From the NCBI RefSeq assembly GCF_949628215.1, contig NC_134277.1, positions 105,169,463-105,233,462 on the forward strand: a stretch of DNA of 64,000 nt, in the 5' to 3' direction. The stretch's first letter is position 1. Each line of letters begins with the position of its first letter. Made by a program: the position numbers and the translations under genes. Positions 40,501 through 54,174 of this stretch are shown in pieces. The notes under the pieces are model-generated. The model saw only the letters and a list, made by a program, of their open reading frames with translations, was not told where the DNA came from and ran no database searches. Source of the DNA: Phalacrocorax aristotelis. Its lineage: Eukaryota > Chordata > Aves > Suliformes > Phalacrocoracidae.

Positions 40501-43500
40501 TCCTGAACTATGTAATCTCATGCCTAAATCAGTGCAAGGAGCTTGATTTCAGCATATTGGAAGATGTACTAAAATAATGAGAGCAAGAGAATTTACTATC
40601 CACTTTATACTTATATTCTGCAAAGAACTGTGCAAACCACAAAGCAATGGAAGACAGAACTCGTGCAAAGAATATGCTAACTTTTTCTAAGACAAGAGAT
40701 GTCACTTTGAACCTGTGAGATATTAGAATTCTCTTGAAAGAAAAAAATAACCTTCTAAATCCTATTTGTAAAATGAAAAAGTAGCTAAAATAGTTTCCAT
40801 TGGTTGGAATAAATTCTTGTTCTCTTCAATATAAGCAGTGATTTCAGATCTGCTGGTACATAGGTCAGCTGCCTACTGCTCCAGCAGAGTAATACTCAGT
40901 GAGAAGCAAAACCTGATGCTTTTTAAGCTCTTGAATTTTTACTGTGAGTGCAGTGAGGGGATAAGATTTGCCTTCTGGCAAGAATATGTCCCTCTTAATT
41001 CATGGACGACCTCAGATCTTTTGAGGCATAGATATCATTGTAGAGTTAACCCTTCTCTGCAGCACCCCTTAAACATTTGTCCTAATGGCAACTCCACTTC
41101 CTCAGAAGCCATTGGCCAGGGTGATCCTACCAAACTCCATTCTCAAGGGCCTCCTGAAACCAGAGAGAGAATGATTCTGCGCACTTTAATGTTGATTTTG
41201 TCAGCATCAGTTTATCAGCAGAATAACCCCATGGATTTTCAAGGCAGATAGTTATTAATTGTGATTCAATATATACAATTTATGTATCACTGTGTGCCAT
41301 AGGTGCCTTATAGACATGTATGAAGACAAGGTCCCAACCTGAAGAACATATGAACTGAAAAAAAAAAAAAGGATAAAAAAGACCACAAGGCAAACAAAGG
41401 ATAATTTGTCAGACCACATTTTTGAGCAGATAGTTTTGGCATTATTTTTTGTTCTTGCTTTGAAATCTTTGAATTTTCTCAACCATATTCTTCCCTTTGC
41501 CACAAAATTCCATGGAAGATTTTGCAATCTGGGAATGGACCTTTTGGGAAGACATCACAATGTAAATTTAAGAGACAGTAGTGCTTTCCTAAAATATAGC
41601 TTCTTTGTTTTCCCTACCTCGATTTCTAAGGACTTCTAATCCATTCATGAAGTAAAGGAACTTCTGCAATACTGTGTTGAGGAAACAATAAAGACATGTA
41701 GAAATATGCTTTGAACTGTACTGAGAAGGACATAACAATAATTAAGCTGCTGAAAAAAAGGTCTCTCTTTTTTTCCTAAATATGTACAGAATTGTGTAGG
41801 TTGTGTAGAAAATCTTCAAACACACTTTTTTTCCCTTTCTTTACTCTATCCTGACTACAGCATTGGCAAAAGAGGACCAAAAGAAAAATCTTTGAATTGA
41901 GAATGGGCTTGAAGGAAATGAGAATGATTTCAAAAGATATTTTTCCTTTTTTGTATGGCCCTGCCTTCTTTGGGATTAACTTTTCTTTTAAACTTCTTTC
42001 CTACCTTCCTATTAACACAATGTGCCAAAAGAATGATGTAGTTCATTGAATTAACAACCCCCCAGGTGCTTATGTCTATTTTGATCTCTGTTACATTGCT
42101 AAATAACAATAATGAAAAGTCTAAGATCTTTCCTTCCTGGTGTTTGGTTTCATATATTCAAAAGGGCAATGTTTTATTCTCTTAGGATGTTTTTACTCTC
42201 AACCACTCTCAAGCTAGTCAGTGTAGTTTTATAAATCAAATGCCAAAACCACTTTAACCAAAATCTATGATACATCCTTGCCTAAAGGAGGTGCATCATT
42301 TTAAGACCATAACTGTATCATAGAATGATATTGTTTGCTGAGCTGGTCAGGGGTGACTGGGGGGTAGACTGGACCCTGTACCATTCTCTGAAGTAAATCC
42401 ATACAGGTGATGTGGAACTAGCAGCTCTGCAGACTGCTGAACTCTGTTATCTATCTAGTACAATATAAGTCAAGGACAGGGAAATGGGATGCTTAATCTC
42501 CATGTTTTCATTACTGAAACATCTTGAATGAATAAATTATATTTGTGTGGAATAGTCCATTTTAAAGTATTATCTACAACAGTCATGGAGGGTTTGGGGT
42601 CTTTTTAATTATTTTTATTTCTTGTTGCTAAACAGCTTTTTAGGAAAAAATCCCACAAACCAACATAAAATCGAATATGTCTTGATGAAAATTTAATCTG
42701 TATCATCAAGGCTAATTCTCATGCCTGATATGCTGATTGATGGTAATGGAAGAAGTGGTTTATGTCGTTAACTCTTAGCTTTAGGATAATACGTGGAATA
42801 TTGGTAAGAGAGACATTTATTTTCTGGTGACACTTTAAACCAATAGTAAACAGCAAAAAAGAATGCAGCCTCTTTATTATGGGAAAGGGAAGAAAACACA
42901 CAGATTGGTTCTCTGTTTTATGGGTGATAACATTAGACAACAGGAACAAACCAGTGAATTTATTGACATAATTCAGTAAAATCAAAAGACCTGAAGTTTA
43001 ACACGTAATAGACCTCCTTAGATTTGATTAAGTTAAATATTTGTGTTGTTTAGAATCTGGTAGAGATAATCCACACTGATAATTTTATGAAGCAATCTGT
43101 AGCAGGAAGGACTGTACCTTGCTGAGCAGGAGGCTGAGGGTCAATCGCCCTTGCTCATTTATGGCAGTCAGCTGGTGTGGATAAAATGAGTTCTACAGAG
43201 CCTTTTCAGAGGTAAATTTCAGGAGGGAAACTTTTCTTTGTTGTGTCTTGGAAGACATTTTGGGCTAAACAGATATAAAGAAAAAGGTTTGTGGATCATG
43301 TTCTGGACAGGGAACTAGTTTTGCTTTGTTGTTTACTTTGTGCTTGTTTGCATCTGGAAATTCAGCTGTGCCTGAGAACACATCCTGGAAAAGAAATGCG
43401 GTTCTCTCCTTCCTAAGCTATGGCAGCCAAAGTTTGGACCACACAGTGTCACAGGGAGATCCCAGAGGGAAAATCTTGCAAGAAAAATGGGTAGGACACC

Positions 43501-46500
43501 TGGAAGTTCCAAAAATGATAGTTAAGGTACTGAAAGAGGACATTATGCTTTCTGATTTCTTGACTTCCGTAAAACTTACACACTCTATATCGTAATGATG
43601 AGGTACACTGCATGAAATAGTTCAGAAAGATAACATTCTCCAACACTAGTAGCAACAGTTCTCAGAAAAGCTTTGCTGTGTATTTGGGTTGTTATACATC
43701 CCCTGGTTTTGCAAGCTTTTGGGCCAAACTAAAAACCAGAATTAAGACACAGATCCTACTCTCTTTAGCTCTTAAATACTGAAATCTGAACACTCACTCA
43801 AATGTGCATCATTTCTCTGCGGAGCCTGCATGAGTTACACAACAGCTGAGCTGAATATGAAGACAACAGGGCACACTAGTTTATATAGGAAGAGGTAACT
43901 GTTAATATGCCAGTCTGAATTTCTGTGATGAGATTGGTGCTCCCTTTATTCCATGCCAGGATGGTAGTGTAAATGTGTCAGCTGTGAAATGTATAACCCT
44001 TTCTTAACAGGAAAACCTAAGGATAGCTGGAAGACAGCACACACAGAGATAGTGAATGTCCTAGTGCAACAAATGATAAGAACGTAAGTTACTTAACATC
44101 TGTTGTCAAAAAGCAGTAAAAATATAATTTTAGTAAGGCTGCTTTTATATACTATGCATTAGTTAACATTAACAAATTGTAGTCTGAAGTCCTGAAAACA
44201 CATTCACAATAAAAATATCTGGGAATATGCACCAATTTCTATCTTCGTTACATTTGACTACATCCTTGATTTTGTTTGTAGTGGTATTTTCCAGCTTGTT
44301 GGCTACAGTTCAGTAGATCATCAAAATGTACTACTGTCAAATCAAAAAGGTCGTCTAGCAAGAAGATGTTGTCAGCAGCTGCATTTTTTTCACTTGATTG
44401 ATAAACTGTAGGTAGCACAGTTCTCACATCTGACAGGCATGCACAGCACAATCATAGGAATACAAAATACCTGGATTTTTACTAAAATAGCAGCAGTTGT
44501 TATTAAATATACCAACACACTAACAAAGATGATAATATGCATTTGTGACAACAGACAGGAGCCTGCTCTGAGCTACTGGACACTAATGTGTTAATGCTGT
44601 ACTCAACTATCTAGACTGCAGCTGTGAATAGTTAAATAATGAAGCTGGGATGAAGGCCCAATGAAAAAGTCAGACAAAAGGTTATAAGTCTGAATAAATG
44701 ACTCCCTGATAGTCAGTAGGAGAAAGAATATCAGAGAAAAAAAAACAACAACAAAACAAAAAAGGACCCCACAACCAAACACTTGAATAGAAGCTGTCTT
44801 AGAAAAGTGTATTGAGAATGATATTATTGTGTGGCTTTTTCTGCCAAATTGTTTTGCATACTGCAGTTAGGAGCAGGCGAAGGTAAGAATTTTCATATTT
44901 ATAATGATGGACTCTTTTGCAAGTATTTATTTTATTGATTAATTTACTATTTGGATAATTGAAGTCTTAGAAAGGTAACTTACTATGTTCTGCCCACTTC
45001 ACTTTGTCCATATGCTGTTTAATTATTTGCAGGTAAGCAGAAACTATTGGGGAAAAAAAAAAAAAGGAAGTAATTCTTTTTTGCTTTTATGTTTGGGGTT
45101 TTTTTAACAAATCAACACTTCTGATGTATTCAAAATGCTTGGAATGGTGTCTTATTTAGAACTGGTTTTATATGCTATTAAGCCAGTGTTAATTCTTTAA
45201 GCTATTTTCTCTCCTTTAGGACATAGGCTTATCTTCCTGAATTATGACTTAGTCTGCCTATACTATGTTTAAAATTACATATATATTCATAAAAATCTCA
45301 TTACATGTGAGGGTATATTACCTAAAAGCCATTTTTACCGTGCTTTAAGAAATGTCTTGATATAATGATGGGACAAAATTATACATATATTGGAAAAATC
45401 TAGGGAGCTGGCTCCACTTCTAGCTAAGAAAAATAAAACGGAAATTTAAGCTGCAGCCTAATTACCTCCAGTTCTGAAAGTAATCCCTGGTGTCCTCGTA
45501 TATGTTACTGATGGTGGTGAGAGATAGGGAGATGTAAAAGCAATTCATAGTAAGCAAAGAACAATAGTGGCAGAGTAATCAAAATGGTCTACCAGCAATC
45601 TTGTCACCATTATTAACATACGAAACCATTCCATCATAACACCAAAACCCAGGAGAACTCAGTAGCTGCTGGGCCTTGCTGAGAGAAGAGCAGATCCCAG
45701 AAAGATGAATCTTTACCTTCCTATCCTATAACACGTCCCTGACATGCTGCTGTGTAATGTTCTTCACTCAGCATCTATCGTATGTCTGAAGGAGAATTTA
45801 GAAATGATGGTTAAGCTGAGTTTTTAATTAATTTATTTATTTATTAGATGAGCTGTGTGATTGCTGACTGAACCCCTCAGCTCTGGGGTTAGTAGTATTA
45901 ACTGAATTCCAGCTCCATGCAGAAGTAAAAACTAGGCATGGATCATTCCTTCTATCCCAGTGTTCTGGCTCTTCTCGGAAAGAACCTTGGGCCTATGAGC
46001 TAGAGGAGACATGCTCCAGACAAGTGTTTGATCTGGCTGATAGCAGGGATCAGGAATCAAAAGTACTCTGTGGAATACTCTTATGTTTAGATGCAGCCTT
46101 AATGTTTTACAAGGGGGAGCTTGGGCTGAGTAATACAGATGCTACACCATTCAGAGAAGGAGGGTGGAAGGGAATGTGTGACTCTTCTCTAAGATGGAAA
46201 CCATAAGGAAGGAAGGCATGTACATCTGGAGGTGACATATGAAACTTCATCTCTGTAACTGCATGCAAGTCTTATTTCCCTTCCCCTCAATTTATTTTTT
46301 CCTTTGTCATACTGGAACGGTGCTTTTTGCAGCTGCCTGTTGTTTTTGCATCCAAGTCTTGGCACAGGAGCAATGATGAATAGGTTTGCACTTTTCTTCA
46401 TGTAGTATCAAATGACTGGCAGGGCATCCTTTGGCTCAGCTGAGGTCATATATTAGGGATGTCTTGTCTCCCGCTCTATTGCAGTGATTAGTGCAGGCCA

Positions 46501-49500
46501 CCGCAGAAGTTCAGGACGCATTACTTCAGTGCTGTCTTCTTACCATGACCTACTAGAGTTCTTCCACAGAAGCGGTGAAGGCATAGTGCAATTTTGTGAT
46601 GAGGGACATGTTTTCCTCACAGGAATTTTTAGCTAGGTGGTGTGGCTCCTGTATACCAAATTCCTTAGATATGAGCATCTATTGTGAATTCAAGATGCTC
46701 TGCTGCCTTATATGCTTTAAAGAAAACCCTGTTGTTTCTTACTGACCCTGCTGTGCTGTACAAACTTCATTGAACCTACTTAGGAGAGCTGGAGAAGGGA
46801 AGTTTTGCACGTACTCATGCGTGTATTTCTTGTGACTTATCTTCTTTCGTTCTGTAACCTTAAGCATTTCTCTGTGTGTGCACAGAATTGCTGCACATTG
46901 TCTTTAGAGACTTGGCACAGCTTCTAACTGACAGGTGGCGCATATTTTGTTATATGCTTTTCGCTCTTAATATACCAAATCGAACTAAAATTCCCTTTGG
47001 ACTGATGAGTAAGTTTTTTAGTGTTTGGAAATAGATTATCTTGGATTATGTGCTGTTTCTTAATAATAGTAGTTCCTTCTGTTGTAGTCTGTATTTCAGA
47101 TTTCCAGGAGCACCCAGTTGGAACACATGAATGAAGGATATTTCCTGGTTTGGAAAAAAACCTAGGTACTAGAAACTAGTATGTGCTCACCTGTTCTGAC
47201 ACTGATGAGCACACACTGATTCTTTATTCAAAGGTACCTACTTTTGCCTGCAGGAATAAACATTGATTTATGTCCCCTCTTGATATCTGATTTGCCTTTT
47301 TCTACATTAAAACTTGGTTTCAGAAAGGATTCTGAAGAGAACTTGTCCCGTGTTCTTCCTTTTGTCCATTCCCAGTCAATTTAGGTAATAGAAGACTGGT
47401 CAGAGGGGTCCTCCCCACCAACACCACGACCCCCGCTTCCTGTGTCTATTCTTCTGGAAACTGCAAACATGTGTAGAAGGGTTTATAAAGCAGTCTGGGC
47501 ATCTTGATGGCTTACATGAAGAACAGCTGATATCTCTATTACAGGCATGAAGAAGTCACAATAACAGTAGCACTTGGCTGGAATTATATATATATATTTT
47601 TTGAAAAACCCTGACGTGTCTCAGACTGCCATTTATTATGCATCTGTATTTCACCAAATGCAGGAAAGCCCAAACTAGTTGTGACTCCCTCGTGCTTTAG
47701 CAAGGTAAATATTAAATAATAAGATTTTTTTTTCAAAAGTATGTTTAAGTTACTTAAAACCCACTGCTAAAATAGTTTTAGAAATATAGTGTTAGTAAAG
47801 CAAGCTATATTTTCTTCACTTATGTTACCAAATACTACACATCTTAAACTGAACTCTCAAGAAAAATATCAAGTCTTGTTAGATGTAAAAACTTTGTGTG
47901 CTTTAATGTAATTCTCTGGGAATTCCACTGTTTATGATTTTAAAGTGTTTTATATCTTCAAGTATCATAATGTACTGGAGAGCTTCCTGTTCTTGTGATA
48001 TTTTTATTAGCGAGGCTTTCCAAGTGCTATGTGTGCTCTCATTTTAAACTAAGCAGTATCATGATAGACATCAATTGGGATGCATTTAACATCTTGTTTT
48101 ATCACTACTGCATGGAACAGTTGGACAGTATTGGTCTGTTCGAAACATAAAGCTGATGCAACTGATGGTGCACATTGTTAGAATAGAACAGGTGGTACAG
48201 TAGAAAATAGCATGAGTATCTTCGAGCGGCACTTCATGTCCAAGGGTATTCAATATCCTGTACTGCTGGAGTAATAATAACATATATACTTTTTGAGGGG
48301 AAATATCTTAGTCCAGGGTAAAAATAATTATTCATAGACCAGTGTTTTCATTTATCTTAAATTTTTGTGAATCAAAAATGCTGTTTCCATGACTACCATT
48401 TCAGCACCTATTTGATTATATTCTGTTGTAATTTATGGCACAAAAATGCAAACCCCACCAGCAGTATTTGAATTAGAATATAGCAGGTTTATAGCTTTGT
48501 TTGGCCCCAGGCACAAGTAATAAAATCCTAGCTTTAAGTACCATTGGGGTTTATGGAATGAAGACATCTGCATTATTGTATTAAAATGTTCCTTAGTGTA
48601 ATAAATATAACTGACAGAAGTGCATGACTTCCTTTATGAAAAATATGTTGATAACAGTATAGTCTTTAAATACTGAAGAAACTGACTATTAAAATTTTAT
48701 GTTTTCAGTTAGAGACATCTGTTGAGTGTTTAGCTGGTATTACCGGTTTACTGCTGGATATACCTAATAAGACTTTTAGTTTACAGTTACATTGAGAAAT
48801 ACTGATGAAAAGAAGGTATTAACCTTCTGCTGATTAATGTTTTTTTAACACTTAACATTCTAATTTTGCAACAGATATTTACGAACGCAGGGTAATGGAT
48901 TGCATCATAAACTGTTTCTTTTGCCTTCTCCAGGAAGCTCTAGGGGAATTTATATTTACAGTTTGATCAAAAGCAATTTCACTGCCATCTTTTCAAAAAT
49001 GGACAAAATGCTATAGATGTTCTAGCTCTTACTTATTTTTACCGATCTGTCCAATCTATCTTCATTTATATGCCATCAACTATTCATTATACAGATGGTT
49101 TAGGTGTACTGATTAACTGAAAATGTTTCCAAGACAAGATAAAACGTATCCCAGCTGGGCTGTTGTTTCTGTTTGAGACATGCTATCTTTTCCATTTGAT
49201 GTCCTTGTCAAAAGCTTAGTGTAATTCACTTCACTCACCTTTGATTATTTAGATCTATATAGCCCTTTTTTCTTTATTGAGTAGATTTATATAGCCCTTT
49301 TTTCTTTATTGAGTAGATTATTTTTTCTTTTTTAAAGCACGGCTGGTAAAGGTGGGGAGAATTGCTTGTACAAAGGGTTTATTCCCTTCAGCCTTTATCC
49401 CATATTAGTTAGAAGATGCTGAATCAGTTTACACAAGTTAATCTCACTTCCAGTATTGCATTGCTTATGTTGCAACTGTGGAAGTAACAATAAGTGTTCA

Positions 49501-50254
49501 AATACTAGTCTTTGAAAACTTTCTGCTATTCATAGAAGGAAGCTATTTTATTTTCTGGATGCAGTGGATGACTGATTTGAATTTGTGACTGTGAAATTTC
49601 TAAAATTTTGGAAAAAAAGAAAAGGAAAAAAAAAAAACAATTTATGCTATCTACAAATTTCACTTCTTAAAACTGATATGGTTTATTACCTTAACACTTA
49701 AATTAAAAAGTAAAGCAAAAACCTATTGTAAACTCAACAGGACATTTAATAAAACCTTGGAGCTCTTAAGAACAAGATATTAATTTTGAAAATGTATTTA
49801 GTTACTGACTTATATCCCAGAATTAATTAGTGATATATTTTCATTGTAATATATTACTTGAAATGAATTCTTACACTTTATTCATAAATCTAGCTGTTCA
49901 TGTTTGCAGACTCTCTTAAGACTTTATATGTTACAGTTTGTTTTGAACAGACAATCTCCCTAGATTTTGTTGTGCTGAGGTCCTGCTTGAACACTGGCTA
50001 TTTTGCAGTCATGATCTTTGGTTGCCAGTGTAAGAAACATTTCTGCTCTCTGACTGAAGTGATCCCACAATGATCACAGGAATGCTTTTCTGCCTTCTTA
50101 ACAACTCTAATGTATTGAATTTTCCCTCCTCAGTCTTTTATTATTCCAGCCAGTCCATTTACTGCTTTTTGTTTCCCTTTCCATCTTTCCTTCCTCTTTT
50201 CCATGTTTTTCTTCTGTGTTATTTTTCTCTTGTCTCCTTTCCTTCCTACTCTCT
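37561..50254. other. AT-rich intergenic region without recognised features
   Basis: About 12.7 kb of mostly unique-looking AT-rich DNA. I see A or T runs, an A/C-only tract (39605-39655), TTTA tracts (45828-45846), a TA tract (47587-47600) and an exact-size 32-bp tandem duplication (49251-49314). No LINE, LTR or exon was recognised. Confidence 0.5.
49251..49314. repeat. Tandem duplication, two 32-bp units
   Basis: Units 49251-49282 and 49283-49314 differ at one base (AGATCTAT against AGATTTAT). This is a recent slippage-type duplication. Confidence 0.92.
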
Positions 50255-50326
50255 CTATAGCTTTGTAATAGTGCAAAGACTTCAAAGACGAAAGGCTTTG
50301 TCTTTGCACTCTTACAAAGCTGCTAG
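50255..50326 (+). ncRNA. Candidate pre-miRNA-like hairpin
   Basis: The arms 50258-50280 and 50300-50322 are complementary over 23 positions, with one internal T/C mismatch and one terminal pair that would be G-U in RNA. The stem extends outward (50255-50257 with 50324-50326, one bulged base) and inward (50284-50287 with 50296-50299, after a 3-base bulge), leaving an 8-base loop. The roughly 72-nt length and long imperfect stem are in the range of animal pre-miRNAs. It could equally be a short palindromic transposon relic. The + strand is chosen arbitrarily. Confidence 0.4.
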
Positions 50327-53300
50327 TGTCAAACGTTGTGTGTTGGTACCAAACTAGATTCTTCAGCCCAGAATAAAGGAGGTGCCAGATTTGGACTTAA
50401 GGCTATTGCAAATGGGAGAAACAAATAATAAATGTTTTCAAAAGTCCAAATTAAAGCCTCAGTATTTGAGAGAATGGCCTTTCCTCTTAGACAGTCTCAA
50501 AGGAGTAACTTGTGCTTCTACTAAATTGTTTCTACTTATGTCAAACCATGTCTTTGGTTTTGCTGCCTCTGACCTCCTGCATGTGGAAGGCACTTCTAAT
50601 GAACTTTACCAGTGGAAAATCACATGTTTTCCAGCCTTTATCTTAGTTAGACACTTCTAATTGAGGTGTATTTTTATTTTTAAACATAAATGAAATATAT
50701 GAAAATGGAAAAAATAGTTTCTAGGCTTGCTGAAACTTTTTGGAGGAAGAAGAAGTTTGATGATTTTGAAGAAATAAACAAGCCTTTTATTTTTTCTTTT
50801 TCTTTTTTTTTTTTTCTCCTCCTCCTGTTTTTGTGCTCCTAGTCAAGTTGGGGGAGTTTTTCTTTGAGGCAGACCTTGCAAAAAGCTCAGCTACTTACAG
50901 GGCAGTAGTGTTGTATGGTCATAATTGAATCTTGGTGTAATCAAGATGATTACCTGGTGAACAGTAAAGGCTCTTTAAGAAAATTATTCTTCAGTGATTA
51001 TTCAAGTGAATATTTGAATAATACTTAATTTTTATAATGACATTCATTAGAAGGTCTTCCTATGTTGTGTATGAACGATATAATCATAGAATGATCATGA
51101 GAGGTTGGCATCAGTATTGTCATTTTGCAGTGAACTGAGGTTAACTAAGTCTAAATTACTTTCTCAAGTTTGTGCTATAGTTCAGGACAAAGCTGAGAAT
51201 AGGATGCTAGTGAACTTAAAATTATAGTTGACCCAGTGAGTCCCCTCAAATGTGAAAAGTTACTATTTGAGCTTTAAGTAATATTATTATCATTATGTAA
51301 AACATGCGAGAACAAATCTAAGCTCTCTGATCAGTTATGAAGTAAGGTCATAGTCTGTCACTAAATTACTATGTATAGTAAGCCAACTATCCAAAACTTT
51401 CTCTTGGTTGTGTTCTCAATACCTCAATAAAGTCTTAGAATATTATTATTGGATAAGGACTTGTGGGGTTGAAAATACTGTATGCTAATAGTCTTCAGTC
51501 AACGATGATATATTGCTCTCATCATTATACCCTGGAAATAAACAAACACTCTTCAAGGTTATTAAAGAAGTTGGTTCAATTTGGGAAAGCGAGGAAAGGA
51601 GAAAGGTAGACTAAAAGAATCTGCCTGACACAATAGCTGGTAGGACATAGGGATTCTGCAGTTGTTGGCAGAGGTTATTGCACCAGCAGGCAGGCATGCA
51701 CACACAGACTTGCACTTTTAAGAGTCAATATCCAAGTAGAATACACTTATTAAGATCCTAGCAAAGGCTGTGGGTTTTTTTGGGGTGTGGGGTTGTTTTG
51801 GTTGTTTGTTGCTTGGTTGTGGTTTGTTTTGTGTTGGGTTTTTTTGTGGGTTTTTTTGTTTGTTTGTTTGGTGGGGTTTTTTGTTGTTTGTTTGTGTCTT
51901 TTTTAGATTCTAAATAAACCAGAAACTTATAGTTAAATTAGTAATAAATAGTGTAGGGTTTTCGATGGTATACAACTTGAATTTAACCTAATAATTTGAA
52001 ACTTATCAGATATCTTGTTAGACATAAGAAAGAAAAGTCTCCCAGGAATATCTTTTGGTTAATTTGGTGAGTATTTATAATGTTCAGACATGCAGAAAGA
52101 GTAAATATGTCTGTGTGTTTATGTCTTGGCAAATACACATATAGCCCCATTACTATATGGTAACCACTGTTTGCTGAAGTTATGAGTTCCCTCTTCTTTA
52201 ACATACGATCCAGCATCTATTAGTTGCTGAATTTTGCAGTTATTGCCTGCAATAAGTAATGCACTTTGACGCATTGGTCACTCTGTTCTCAATTTACAAA
52301 ACAGCTATGAACCACATAATCAGGATTTTTTTCTGAGTAATCAGAAAGAAAAGTAAGTACCTAAAGATTAGTCAGAAAAATCAGATGCTTGCATATTTAA
52401 GGGGGTAGGTTGAGAGCAGAATTAATTATTCACACAAAGCATTTATTTAATTAAAACAAAAAATGTTGGGATATGAGCAGGATTATTATTAAAGCTTCCC
52501 ACTGGAATTAAGTAAACTCTTCTGATTCCAGGCTTTTAACTAAGCTATTTTGCATCCTGTATAAGAATTTGAAGTGGTTACTTTAACACAGGTCTTTTTG
52601 GTCTGTTTGGTATCTTCCTGTTTGTATAAAATGCTTAAAGTGAGTGTTTCCTATAGTGATGCTCAGTGAAGATGGAGACTTTTTTATATGGTGCTGATAA
52701 AATCAGTAACAGAGATGAAAATCTTCAGAAGTATGATGAACACGGAAAAAATCACCAGGTGGGAAGTTGGGATGCAAAGCTCATTTGTTTAAGTTTGCTC
52801 CAATCTTATTTGCCAAATCTGGGTGATCTTCACTGGCTCCATATCTAACCTGATTCCTTCCTTTTCCTCTAGCATTTTGGAAAGATTCCTCCCTCACATG
52901 TTAAGGTAAACATTTACCTTTACTTAATTGAATACTGAAGCATTTCACATCAAATGGGGCATTCCATATGAAAAAAACGTAAATCTTTCTTGTTTCATAA
53001 CACAATAGTTTTTTGTGGTGTGTGGTTTGTTTTTTGTTTTTTTTTTTTGGTTTTTTTTTTTTTTTTAATGGAGAAAGAATTCTTCAGTTTGGTTGGACCT
53101 AAATAAAAACATGCTTTTTGACATTTTTTCCCCCAAATGTTTTCTGTTGACAGCTAAAAAAGGCAACACAGAAACACTATTTCTATTTCTGTTGTTAAAC
53201 AAAGCGACACCATTCCCCATTATGATTCCCCCCCACCCAAAGAGAAGCCTATTTCAGAAGCATGGCATCTTCTCAGACTGCTCAGGTTTTATTTGCCACT

Positions 53301-54174
53301 GACATGTGTGCTGTTCTGTAATAGACTTGTATGATTGCACAGAGTAAAAAAATTATACTATCAAAAAAGGTTGCTTGTTTGTGGGTGGTATATGCTTAAT
53401 AAATGTCACTGTTCCTTCTACAATTTTTCTGCTCTTGTCTCTTATTTTTCCTTGATTGTTCCCAAATTGCATTTCAGACAATAGAATGCTTAGCAGCATT
53501 CTTGCTATTGTTTTTGTATGGATCAGTGTAATTATTTTTAGTAGAGTTTGTACAATCAGACCTTGCCCATGTGTGGGACATTGTTTAATGAGAATTCTCT
53601 CTGATTACACTAGTGAACTCATGACCATTAATTTAGCTCAACAAATGAATTTCTGACTTGATACAAAGGCAACAAACTGCATTTTTGGGTTGGGGAGGAA
53701 CACAATGGTCAGAAATTTAAAGCCAGTATCACAGTTCAACTACCTTTATGTGTTTGCAGCTATTTCAGTGCTAAAATAGGAAGATTGTTCCATGAGACGG
53801 GCTTTGCACAGACGCTTTAGATCTTATCTTTTGAGACTAACTACTTAACTGAAATTGATTGAAGTATATGGGTATTGCTGTTTAATCACGTGAATGCTAT
53901 GGATCAAAGGCAAATAGAACCCGTTCAGCTCTTCTCAATATGTACATACATACAGTGCTTACCTCCCTGAATAAGGTTGCTAATTTTTTTGTACGCTATT
54001 GCAAATGTTTTGAAAGCCCTTCTGTACAAGGTAAAGAAGGCTGGTAAAGCTGACATTTCCAACTACAGGTTTCTATTCAGTGAAAGTCTCACTACTTTAA
54101 AAAAAAAAAAAAAAGAGTAGGTTCTCAAAGGTTACACTGCCTTTTTTCCTAATTGCTCATGTCTTCCACTTTGT
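50327..54174. other. AT-rich intergenic region with G/T-rich tracts
   Basis: No gene or transposon was recognised. Low-complexity tracts are present: a T/C tract (50786-50828), a 130-bp G/T-only tract (51770-51900) and a T/G tract (53012-53067). An A run precedes the CR1 at about 54098-54114. Confidence 0.5.
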
